Origin: an uncultured bacterium
GTDB lineage: Bacteria > Bacillota > Clostridia > Lachnospirales > Lachnospiraceae
DNA length: 6,426 nt
Direction: 5' to 3'
Assembly (NCBI GenBank): GCA_905214365.1
Contig: CAJMMH010000166.1
Span: forward strand, 1 to 6,426
Part shown: in pieces, positions 1 through 5,922 of the stretch
How the letters are laid out: the number at the start of each line of letters is the position of its first letter
Position numbering within the stretch: position 1 is the first letter of the stretch
Made by a program: the position numbers and the translations under genes
Notes under the pieces: generated by a model
The model's input: the letters and a program-made list of their open reading frames with translations, nothing else
Told to the model about the DNA's origin: nothing
The model's database searches: none

Positions 1-1663
1 GCCGGTCAGTCTCAGACAGAATCTTAGTCTCGTGATAGAACTTATTGAACGCATTGGACAAATCATAGATATACGCGCAGAGCTTATGCGGCGCATACTC
101 GTTTGCTGCCTGTGCATAAACCTCCGGGAAACGGGTCAGCGCAAGCATCAGGTCCTTCTCGGACGCATTTTCCGGCGCGCAGAACTTCGGCTCTGCTTTT
201 TCTGTCTGCTCATCGTACTTCTTCAGGATTGACTTGATCCGGACAATCGTGTACAGAATGTACGGGCCGGTATTTCCTTCAAAGGAAGTGAACCGGTCGG
301 TATCGAACACATAATCCTTGGATGCCTGATTGGACAGATCGCCGTACTTTAACGCCGCCAGTCCGACTACCTTAGAGGTTTCTCTTGCTTCTTCATCGGA
401 AACAGTGCGGTTTTCCTTCATCTTTTCAAATACTGCCTGATTGATTTCGGAAATCAGATACTCCAGACGCATAACACCGCCCTGTCTCGTCTTAAACGGC
501 TTTCCGTCCTTTCCATTCATCGTACCGAAGCCAAGGAAAGTCAGTTTTGTTTCATCCGGTACAAGTCCTGCCTTTCTGGATACACGGAATACCTGCGTAA
601 AATGCATCTCCTGACGCTTATCAACCACATACAGGATCCGGTTCGGAGCAAACAGCTTCTCACGCTCCATAATCGTTGCCAGATCCGTTGTCTGATACAG
701 GCTCGCACCGTCAGACTTCAGAATAATGCATGGAGGAACCTCCTTTGTATCGGTCTCTTCTGCAACATCAACAACAAGCGCGCCGTTGGACAGATGCGCC
801 AGGTTCTTTTCCTTCAGCATGGATACCAGCTCCGGAATGTAAGGCTGCGCATCGCTTTCCTTCTTCCACAGATCAAAGGTAACATCCAGGTTGCCGTAAT
901 TCTTTTTCAGATCGGCAACTGAAACATTAAGAATATGGTTCCAGATCGCGTTATATCCGCGGTCACCCTGCTGCAGCTTCGCGGTCGCGTCATGCGCGCG
1001 CGCCGCAAACACCTCGTCAGTCTTAGAACGCGCGCTTGCCGCCGGATAAATTTCCTCCAGCTCGGAAATGGTAAACGGAGCCTCGGTCGGATACTCGCCC
1101 TCATAAGACTCATCAAAATAGCACAGATCCGGCTTCCGGTCACGGAGTCCCTCAATGATCAGTCCCATCTGCAGACCCCAGTCGCCCAGATGAACATCAC
1201 CGATCACCTTGTGGCCTTCATAACGCAGAATACGCTTCAGACTCTCTCCGATAATTGCGGAACGAAGATGACCGACATGGAGCGGCTTCGCAACGTTCGG
1301 GCCGCCGTAATCAATCATAATAGTCTCCGGCTTCGGAATCTCAATTCCGTGCTTCGGAGCCTCTTCCATCGCGCTCAGATAAGCGGCCAGCCACTCGCCT
1401 GACAGCTTCAGGTTGATAAATCCAGGCTTTACCGCGCTGACTTCAGAAAAAATACTGCTTTCCTGAAGCTTTTCCGCAACTGTCTCCGCAATCTGGATCG
1501 GAGCCTTATGGTACAGCTTTGCGCCGGCCATCGCGCCGTTGCACTGATATTCGCAGAGGTCCGGACGGTTGGAAACAGCGACCCTGCCTAATCCCGCGTC
1601 ATATCCGCAGGCGGCAAACGCAGCGCTGACTTCCTCACTGATCTGATCCAAAAGCTTCTTCAT
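1..1663 (-). CDS. argS: Arginyl-tRNA synthetase (ArgRS), 3' end cut off by window edge
   Basis: Class I aminoacyl-tRNA synthetase that charges tRNA(Arg) with arginine in the cytoplasm, using ATP. I translated 554 uninterrupted codons from the ATG at 1663 to the window edge. The N-terminal ArgRS-type domain covers about residues 1-100. The catalytic Rossmann fold follows, opening with IDYGGPNVAKPLHVGHLRS, so the HIGH signature is HVGH at 129-132. The second ATP-binding loop (KMSKS equivalent) reads KPFKTRQGG, with FKTR at 390-393; ArgRS enzymes often deviate from KMSKS in this way. The C-terminal anticodon-binding (DALR-type) domain includes the LSNAFNKFYHETKIL stretch typical of the family's last 50 or so residues, so I estimate only about 30 residues are missing. 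The start is supported by AAGGAG at 1678-1673, nine bases upstream. The gene follows pnp by 157 bases with no convincing promoter of its own, so readthrough from pnp is possible. Identity is very secure. Confidence 0.97.
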   Translation of the reverse strand, partial: MKKLLDQISEEVSAAFAACGYDAGLGRVAVSNRPDLCEYQCNGAMAGAKLYHKAPIQIAETVAEKLQESSIFSEVSAVKPGFINLKLSGEWLAAYLSAMEEAPKHGIEIPKPETIMIDYGGPNVAKPLHVGHLRSAIIGESLKRILRYEGHKVIGDVHLGDWGLQMGLIIEGLRDRKPDLCYFDESYEGEYPTEAPFTISELEEIYPAASARSKTDEVFAARAHDATAKLQQGDRGYNAIWNHILNVSVADLKKNYGNLDVTFDLWKKESDAQPYIPELVSMLKEKNLAHLSNGALVVDVAEETDTKEVPPCIILKSDGASLYQTTDLATIMEREKLFAPNRILYVVDKRQEMHFTQVFRVSRKAGLVPDETKLTFLGFGTMNGKDGKPFKTRQGGVMRLEYLISEINQAVFEKMKENRTVSDEEARETSKVVGLAALKYGDLSNQASKDYVFDTDRFTSFEGNTGPYILYTIVRIKSILKKYDEQTEKAEPKFCAPENASEKDLMLALTRFPEVYAQAANEYAPHKLCAYIYDLSNAFNKFYHETKILSETDR

Positions 1664-1689
1664 ATATCAATTCTCCTTTTTTCTTTCCG

Positions 1690-1724
1690 CTCCCGGAATC
1701 CTGCCCTGCCCGAATCCGCGGGAG
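1690..1724 (-). other. Hairpin in the argS leader, just upstream of its ribosome site
   Basis: On the minus strand CTCCCG (1724-1719) pairs perfectly with CGGGAG (1695-1690), enclosing a 23-base loop. CCCG at 1722-1719 can instead pair with CGGG at 1712-1709, so two mutually exclusive foldings exist. A direct repeat (GGATTCGGG then GGATTCCGGG) lies inside the loop. No T-run follows, so this is not a terminator. Whether it affects argS translation is unknown; the pairings are seen, the role is not. Confidence 0.3.
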
Positions 1725-1745
1725 GCCCTGAGCGTATTTTGATTG

Positions 1746-1798
1746 GTAAAACAGAACGAGGCGCCGCCACGCCGTACTGCGGACAGTACAGCAGCGGC
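1746..1798 (-). terminator. Possible weak intrinsic terminator or attenuator after pnp
   Basis: About 23 bases past the pnp stop, the minus strand has a large GC-rich hairpin between 1798 and 1763. GTACTG and CAGTAC close a TCCG loop, the stem continues through G-U and G-C pairs, and GCCGC pairs with GCGGC at the base, with two single-base bulges. The tract after it reads GTTCTGTTTT (1757-1748), a poor U-run separated from the stem by several bases. The hairpin is convincing; strong termination is not. Partial readthrough into argS, or 3'-end protection of the pnp message, are both possible. Confidence 0.45.
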
Positions 1799-1820
1799 AG
1801 ACACCCCGTATCAACGCTTT

Positions 1821-3908
1821 TTATTTTACATCCTTCATGCTGAAGCTGAAGCGGCCCATCTTGTCCTTGCCAAGGCAGACAACCTTCACAACATCGCCAA
1901 GGGTCAGCACATCCTCAACATGCTCAACTCTCTGCTTGGAGATCTTGGAGATATGAACCATGCCCTCCTTGCCCGGAGCAAACTCCAGGAACGCGCCGAA
2001 CTCCTTGATGCTGATTACCTTTCCTTCGAGAATCTGACCCTCTTCAAACTCGGTTGCAATCAGCTTAATAGTGCTCATTGCCTTCTGGATCATCTCGGCA
2101 TCGGTGCCGCATACAGAAACATTGCCATCTTCGGAAATGTCAATCTTTACGCCAGTCTCTGCGATGATACGGTTGATTACCTTGCCCTGCTTTCCGACAA
2201 CGTCTCCGATCTTTGCCGGATCAATGCTCATCGTCTCGATCTTCGGCGCATACTTTCCAACTGTCGGACGCGGCTCTGCGATTGCCTTGGACATTACCTC
2301 ATCCATAATGTAGACTCTCGCTTCTCTTGCTCTCGCAATTGCCTCCTCGATGATGTTTCTGGTCAGACCGTGGATCTTAATATCCATCTGGATCGCTGTG
2401 ATACCCTTATGAGTACCTGCTACCTTAAAGTCCATATCACCGAAGAAATCCTCAAGGCCCTGAATATCCGTCAGGATCAGGTAATCATCATCGGTATCTC
2501 CGGTTACCAATCCGCAGGAAATTCCGGCTACCATAGACTTGATCGGAACGCCGGCAGCCATCAGAGACATGCAGGACGCGCAGACAGAAGCCTGGGAGGT
2601 AGAACCGTTGGACTCAAAGGTCTCGGATACGGAACGGATTGCGTACGGGAACTCTTCCTCGCTCGGAAGTACCGGAACCAGCGCACGCTCAGCCAAAGCT
2701 CCATGACCGATCTCACGGCGTCCCGGGCCTCTTGAAACCTTGGTTTCTCCAACCGAGTAAGCCGGGAAATTATAATGGTGCATATAACGCTTGGAGGTCT
2801 CGGTATAATCGAGTCCCTCAATCTTCTGAGCCTCAGACAGCGGAGCAATCGTCGTTACATTGCAGATCTGTGTCTGTCCTCTGGTAAACATTGCGGAACC
2901 ATGCGCTCTCGGAATCAGATCAACCTCTGCGGCAAGCGGACGGATCTGCTTGATCGCGCGGCCGTCCGGTCTCTTGTGATCCTTTAAGATCATCTTGCGG
3001 ACAGTCTTCTTCTGGTACTTGTAAAGCGCATCACCCAGCATCGGAATCCACTCCGGATGAGACTCTGCATAACGCTCAGCCAGCTTTTCCTTCAGCGCGT
3101 GGATATTTTCTTCTCTTACCTGCTTTACATCAGTAAATACAGCATTCTCCATCTCTTCGCCGGAAATGAAGGAAGTCATATCCGCCCACAGCTCAGCATC
3201 TACGTCGTAGGACTGATAGCTGTGCTTCGGCTTGCCGCAGTCAGCAACGATATGATCGATGAAAGCGATGATTTTCTGGTTGATCTCATGCGCTGCGAAA
3301 ATTGCTGCGATCATGTGATCCTCCGGAACCTCATTTGCGCCTGCCTCAATCATAATAACCTTGTCTCTGGTGGAAGCAACGGTCAGCTCCAGATCGGAAA
3401 CCGCCTTCTGCTCCAGAGTCGGGTTAAATACGAACTCGCCGTTCACCAGGCCAACCTTGGTTGCCGCGGTCGGGCCGTCAAACGGAATATCGGAAATGCA
3501 GGTTGCGATGGATGATCCAAGCATTGCTACGATCTCCGGACTGCACTCCGGATCTACGCTCATAACCATATTATTGAGGGTAACATCGTTTCTGTAATCC
3601 TTCGGAAACAGAGGACGCATCGGACGGTCGATCACACGGGAGGTCAGAATTGCGTGCTCACTTGCCTTTCCCTCTCTGCGGTTGAAACCGCCGGGAATCT
3701 TTCCGACTGCATACATCTTCTCTTCATACTCAACGCTGAGCGGGAAAAAGTCAATTCCCTCTCTCGGCTCTTCAGACGCAGTTGCGGTCGAAAGCACAAC
3801 GGTATCGCCGTAGTGCATAAATGCGGTGCCGTTTGCCTGTGCCGCTACTCTGCCGATATCAACTGTCAGTGTTCTTCCGCAGAGTTCCATAGAATAGCTC
3901 TTGTACAT
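1821..3908 (-). CDS. pnp: Polynucleotide phosphorylase (PNPase)
   Basis: Phosphorolytic 3'-to-5' exoribonuclease that releases nucleoside diphosphates from RNA and can run in reverse as a polymerase; it works as a ring-shaped trimer in cytoplasmic RNA decay. The 695-residue product matches the family (about 700). Domains in order: first RNase PH core (about 10-145, with GGFNRREGKAS near 73-83), a helical linker (about 235-315), second and catalytic RNase PH core (about 320-530), KH domain (about 555-615, GKQG loop at 572-575) and S1 domain (about 624-691, GKVISIKEFGAFLEF). The phosphate-binding stretch SNGSTSQASVC lies at 433-443. D487, D493 and K495 in EDFFGDMDFKVAG correspond to E. coli D486, D492 and K494, so the enzyme should be active. 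The protein ends just after S1 with almost no tail. The start at 3908 was preferred over an in-frame ATG at 3986 because MYKSYSMELCGRTL fits the family N-terminus and has AAGGAG six bases upstream. It follows rpsO, as in many bacteria. Confidence 0.98.
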   Translation of the reverse strand: MYKSYSMELCGRTLTVDIGRVAAQANGTAFMHYGDTVVLSTATASEEPREGIDFFPLSVEYEEKMYAVGKIPGGFNRREGKASEHAILTSRVIDRPMRPLFPKDYRNDVTLNNMVMSVDPECSPEIVAMLGSSIATCISDIPFDGPTAATKVGLVNGEFVFNPTLEQKAVSDLELTVASTRDKVIMIEAGANEVPEDHMIAAIFAAHEINQKIIAFIDHIVADCGKPKHSYQSYDVDAELWADMTSFISGEEMENAVFTDVKQVREENIHALKEKLAERYAESHPEWIPMLGDALYKYQKKTVRKMILKDHKRPDGRAIKQIRPLAAEVDLIPRAHGSAMFTRGQTQICNVTTIAPLSEAQKIEGLDYTETSKRYMHHYNFPAYSVGETKVSRGPGRREIGHGALAERALVPVLPSEEEFPYAIRSVSETFESNGSTSQASVCASCMSLMAAGVPIKSMVAGISCGLVTGDTDDDYLILTDIQGLEDFFGDMDFKVAGTHKGITAIQMDIKIHGLTRNIIEEAIARAREARVYIMDEVMSKAIAEPRPTVGKYAPKIETMSIDPAKIGDVVGKQGKVINRIIAETGVKIDISEDGNVSVCGTDAEMIQKAMSTIKLIATEFEEGQILEGKVISIKEFGAFLEFAPGKEGMVHISKISKQRVEHVEDVLTLGDVVKVVCLGKDKMGRFSFSMKDVK

Positions 3909-3914
3909 GGTTTT

Positions 3915-3920
3915 CTCCTT
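3915..3920 (-). promoter_or_regulatory. Ribosome binding site that fixes the pnp start
   Basis: AAGGAG on the minus strand with a six-base spacer (AAAACC) before the ATG at 3908. This supports a 695-residue PNPase instead of a 721-residue version starting at 3986. The upstream ATG has only a distant AAAGGA eleven bases before it, and its 26 extra residues do not resemble a PNPase N-terminus. Confidence 0.85.
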
Positions 3921-3935
3921 CTCCGGGACTTCCGG

Positions 3936-3941
3936 ATTATA
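3936..3941 (-). promoter_or_regulatory. Possible -10 element directly upstream of pnp
   Basis: A perfect TATAAT on the minus strand lies 27 bases before the pnp ATG. The expected -35 position (around TTTCGG with a 17-base spacer) matches TTGACA only at its first two bases, and there is no TG extension before the -10. If used, transcripts would have a 5' leader of only about 20 bases. A chance match is quite possible. Confidence 0.22.
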
Positions 3942-3956
3942 TTGCCGGCAGAGGAA

Positions 3957-4003
3957 GCCGAAACTACTGAACGCCGCACCATCCAAAAAAACGTCCTTTC
4001 GGC
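3957..4003 (-). other. Long-range 7-bp helix in the pnp leader
   Basis: On the minus strand GCCGAAA (4003-3997) can pair perfectly with TTTCGGC (3963-3957) across a 33-base loop that contains a T7 run. Without the neighbouring rpsO-proximal hairpin this would be unremarkable; together they make the 227-base spacer a candidate structured leader for pnp. A chance 7-bp match is possible. Confidence 0.25.
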
Positions 4004-4091
4004 CGTGGGGGATGCCGTCTTCAGCGGTCTCGGATTATCTTCTGCCATTTAGAAGGCTTCCTGCCGCATGGAAATATCCTCTGCGACAAGA

Positions 4092-4115
4092 ATAGGGTGG
4101 ATTTCTCCACCCTAT
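4092..4115 (-). other. Perfect GAAA-tetraloop hairpin between rpsO and pnp
   Basis: On the minus strand ATAGGGTGGA, loop GAAA, TCCACCCTAT form a mismatch-free 10-bp stem capped by a very stable GNRA tetraloop, about 20 bases past the rpsO stop. The following bases, TCTTGTCG, are a poor U-tract, so full intrinsic termination looks unlikely. Likely roles are partial attenuation between rpsO and pnp, protection of the rpsO 3' end, or an RNase-processed leader for pnp. In E. coli a hairpin in this spacer is cut by RNase III and used in PNPase autoregulation; a similar use here is inference only. Confidence 0.6.
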
Positions 4116-4135
4116 CAGGCCTACGCAGCAATCAA

Positions 4136-4402
4136 TTACTTTCTGATGCCCAGCTTGCTGATCAGGCTACGATATCCCTCGATATCCTTGCTCTTCAGAT
4201 AGTCAAGCATACCTCTTCTCTGACCTACCATCATCAGAAGACCTCTTCTGGAATGATGATCCTTCGGGTTCTTCTTCAGGTGCTCAGTCAGCTCAGTAAT
4301 TCTCTCGGTCAGAATTGCAATCTGAACCTCCGGTGATCCGGTGTCCTGTGCGGTTCTTCCATAAGCTGCGATAATTTCTGCTTTCTTTTCCTTTGAAATC
4401 AT
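4136..4402 (-). CDS. rpsO: 30S ribosomal protein S15 (bS15/uS15)
   Basis: Early-binding small-subunit protein that contacts 16S rRNA at a three-way junction and a GU/GC helix, and forms a bridge to the large subunit. The 88-residue product is the usual length and shows the family core TGSPEVQIAILTERI (21-35), HHSRRGLL (49-56) and QRRGMLDYL (61-69). The residues known for rRNA contact are all present: T21, G22, Q27, R34 and Y68 for the junction, H41, D48 and S51 for the GU/GC site. The start is fixed by AAAGGAGG at 4418-4411, eight bases before the ATG. It has its own strong promoter about 100 bases upstream and is followed by pnp after a structured 227-base spacer. S15 represses its own mRNA in many bacteria, and the leader here has a fold that could serve this. 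Identification is certain. Confidence 0.99.
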   Translation of the reverse strand: MISKEKKAEIIAAYGRTAQDTGSPEVQIAILTERITELTEHLKKNPKDHHSRRGLLMMVGQRRGMLDYLKSKDIEGYRSLISKLGIRK

Positions 4403-4492
4403 TGTGATTTCCTCCTTTATAATCTGTTAGTCTCACCGTCTGCCAGGCAAAGGTTGGAGCCTCCGTTCGCTGAGCAGCGGCGTTTGCATACA
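4403..4492 (-). promoter_or_regulatory. Structured rpsO leader, possible S15 autoregulatory element
   Basis: The predicted 5' leader is about 90 bases. On the minus strand GCCGCTGCT (4481-4473) can pair with GGCAGACGGT (4444-4435) with one bulged A, giving a helix of nine pairs including two G-U pairs. Directly abutting it, AGGC (4462-4459) pairs with GCCT (4448-4445), enclosing a 10-base loop. That loop contains CCTTT (4453-4449), complementary to AAAGG (4418-4414) of the rpsO Shine-Dalgarno site, so a pseudoknot involving the ribosome site is possible. S15 autoregulation through varied leader structures is established in several phyla, including Firmicutes. The pairings are seen; the regulatory role is inference, and no known consensus was matched. 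Confidence 0.4.
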
Positions 4493-4498
4493 AATAAG

Positions 4499-4527
4499 AT
4501 AATAGCATACGGTGCCGTGTTTGTCAA
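4499..4527 (-). promoter_or_regulatory. Near-consensus sigma-A promoter for rpsO-pnp
   Basis: On the minus strand a perfect -35 TTGACA (4527-4522) is followed by a 17-base spacer and TATTAT (4504-4499, five of six matches). An A6 run sits just upstream of the -35 (4536-4531), resembling an UP element. Predicted transcription start is near 4492. Strength and position fit a ribosomal protein gene; this is the best promoter in the window. Confidence 0.85.
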
Positions 4528-4587
4528 AGGTTTTTTCCCATATTTCCGGTCTCTTTCGATTTTTTTCACCGTCAGGTTCTCTTCCTG

Positions 4588-5922
4588 TCAGTCGCCAATA
4601 ACATTGCGGATGGTTACAATCGGAACAAACTTCCAGTCGCTTACACAGATACCCTTGCTTTCAGACGCGGCATGAAGGATCTTTCCATTTCCGATATAGA
4701 TCGCCACATGGCCAACCATTCCCTCATACCGGCCGACATAAAAGATCAGATCTCCCGGACGAATATCCTTTTCCTCTACCTTAACGCCCTGGTCGCACTG
4801 AACATAGGAATTTCGTTCCAACTTGATATTAAACATTCCGTATATCTGCTGGGTAAACGCTGAACAGTCAATTCCGTCTTTCAGTGATTCCCCGCCGAAT
4901 ACATATTTGCCGCCATAGTAATCGAATCCCTTATTGATAATATCAATCCGAAGCTGGGATACCGAAGCATCATAACCGAAAACAATTGCTTCTTCAAGAT
5001 GGTAGCCAACAGAAATCGAATCCACAGGCACATAGCCGCTCGCCGCTTCGACTGCCTCTATTTCCGCCCAATTGCCCTTATAGGAAAGGACATCAAAGAG
5101 GTCGCCCTTACGGACAGTAATCCACGTTTCCGCATCGGCAGACGCTTCCTTGCGAACCGGCAGGTTGTCTACCAGGATCGTCGCCTGATAGCGGCAGTGC
5201 TCTAACGCCAGCTTTACCGCCTTATCTCCGTCCTGAATATACTGCTGCGCCACATAGCCGGTTACTCCGCCTGACTCAATCTTATACCAGCCATTGTCAG
5301 GGCCATTGTCAATTGTCTCCAGAATATTCACTGCGCAGTAGTGGAAAATCTTGCCGCAAATCTCATCATTGGTCGAAGGCCCGGTACGCATATTCAGGTA
5401 ATTGTTGACATTGACAACGATACCCAGATGATCGTACTTATTAATCGCCTCCATCCGGAGCTCGCGGTCTGCCGCATCCTCCGGAGACAGCGTCTCCTCT
5501 TCCGTTGTTTCTTCCTCGGTTGTTTCTTCTTCCGTTGTCTCCTCTGCTGTGCCTGCTTCGCTCTCTGCCGCTTCTGTACTGGCTTCACCGGAAGACTCGT
5601 TCTGCTTTTTGGTTTCCGTACCCGCCTCGTCCGATCCGTTTTCAAAAGAGCCGGACTCCGATGGCAGCGTTGATGATTGTGTCTTTGCCGGCTCTGTTTC
5701 TTCCGGCGTCTGTGCTTCAGTCCGGTCAACCGTCGCTACCTGCGCCGGAATCGCCGGATCCTGCGGGCGCTGCCGGTTCTGCATATAATTAATCGTAAGA
5801 TAGCCAGCGCCGAGGACCGCAACCGTTGTCAACGCACCGGCCGCAAGTCCGATCATACGGACGCCGCGGGCGCGTTTTCTCAGTTCGCGGTCATCCCTGC
5901 GATGCGTTTCGCTTTCTTTCAT
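4588..5922 (-). CDS. Membrane-anchored SH3-domain NlpC/P60 (C40) peptidoglycan hydrolase
   Basis: Predicted cell-wall endopeptidase; family members cut peptide links in peptidoglycan, usually next to D-Glu. From the ATG at 5922 it has 444 residues. A short basic cytoplasmic tail (1-22, RRDDRELRKRARG) precedes one hydrophobic segment (about 23-45) with no clear signal-peptidase site, so a type II anchor is likely. A long disordered linker (about 50-155) is rich in Glu, Thr and Ser and carries EETTE repeats near 127-144. Two SH3-like domains follow (about 167-230, with YLNMRTGPSTNDE, and about 246-303, with LPVRKEASADAETW), then the peptidase (about 325-442). The catalytic set is C353 (IDCSAF), H405 (GHVAIYIG) and H417 (ILHAAS). 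The usual DCSG motif is DCSA here. The gene overlaps ribF by 32 bases, suggesting coupling. The exact substrate and biological role cannot be told from sequence. Family assignment is secure; I give no gene symbol. Confidence 0.93.
   Translation of the reverse strand: MKESETHRRDDRELRKRARGVRMIGLAAGALTTVAVLGAGYLTINYMQNRQRPQDPAIPAQVATVDRTEAQTPEETEPAKTQSSTLPSESGSFENGSDEAGTETKKQNESSGEASTEAAESEAGTAEETTEEETTEEETTEEETLSPEDAADRELRMEAINKYDHLGIVVNVNNYLNMRTGPSTNDEICGKIFHYCAVNILETIDNGPDNGWYKIESGGVTGYVAQQYIQDGDKAVKLALEHCRYQATILVDNLPVRKEASADAETWITVRKGDLFDVLSYKGNWAEIEAVEAASGYVPVDSISVGYHLEEAIVFGYDASVSQLRIDIINKGFDYYGGKYVFGGESLKDGIDCSAFTQQIYGMFNIKLERNSYVQCDQGVKVEEKDIRPGDLIFYVGRYEGMVGHVAIYIGNGKILHAASESKGICVSDWKFVPIVTIRNVIGD
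5492..5551 (-). repeat. Four 15-bp tandem units encoding EETTE-type repeats
   Basis: On the plus strand the units begin at 5492, 5507, 5522 and 5537: GTCTCCTCTTCCGTT, GTTTCTTCCTCGGTT, GTTTCTTCTTCCGTT and a diverged GTCTCCTCTGCTGTG. They lie inside the linker of the NlpC/P60 protein and encode five-residue Glu/Thr units. Because 15 is a multiple of three, gain or loss of a unit changes linker length without a frameshift. Confidence 0.8.

Noticed and set aside
1743..2735. 330-codon open frame on the plus strand opposite pnp
   Set aside because: It begins at a TTG without a ribosome site, lies wholly antisense to a secure PNPase gene, and its translation is a low-order mix rich in Leu, Cys, Asn and Arg with no recognisable domain. 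It is a shadow of the codon bias of pnp.
3909..3986. 26-residue N-terminal extension of PNPase from an upstream ATG
   Set aside because: The extra residues do not resemble PNPase, the upstream ATG has a badly spaced ribosome site, and the ATG at 3908 has AAGGAG at ideal distance.
3985..3991. T7 run on the minus strand as an intrinsic terminator before pnp
   Set aside because: The bases directly before it (AAGGACG) find no complementary arm upstream, so there is no stem to go with the run.
3866..4048. 60-codon minus-strand frame in the rpsO-pnp spacer
   Set aside because: No ribosome site precedes its ATG, it overlaps the pnp start in another frame, and its Arg-rich sequence looks like translated spacer.
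4092..4115. AGGGTGG on the minus strand as a T-box core
   Set aside because: The T-box core continues with NACCGCG, absent here, and the element lies upstream of pnp, not a synthetase gene. The argS leader also has no T-box core.
4293..4508. 71-codon minus-strand frame overlapping the rpsO start
   Set aside because: Its start lies within the predicted promoter, upstream of the expected transcription start, and it overlaps rpsO in another frame.
5492..5551. Short tandem units as a CRISPR array
   Set aside because: The units are 15 bp, contiguous with no spacers, and in frame within a protein-coding linker.
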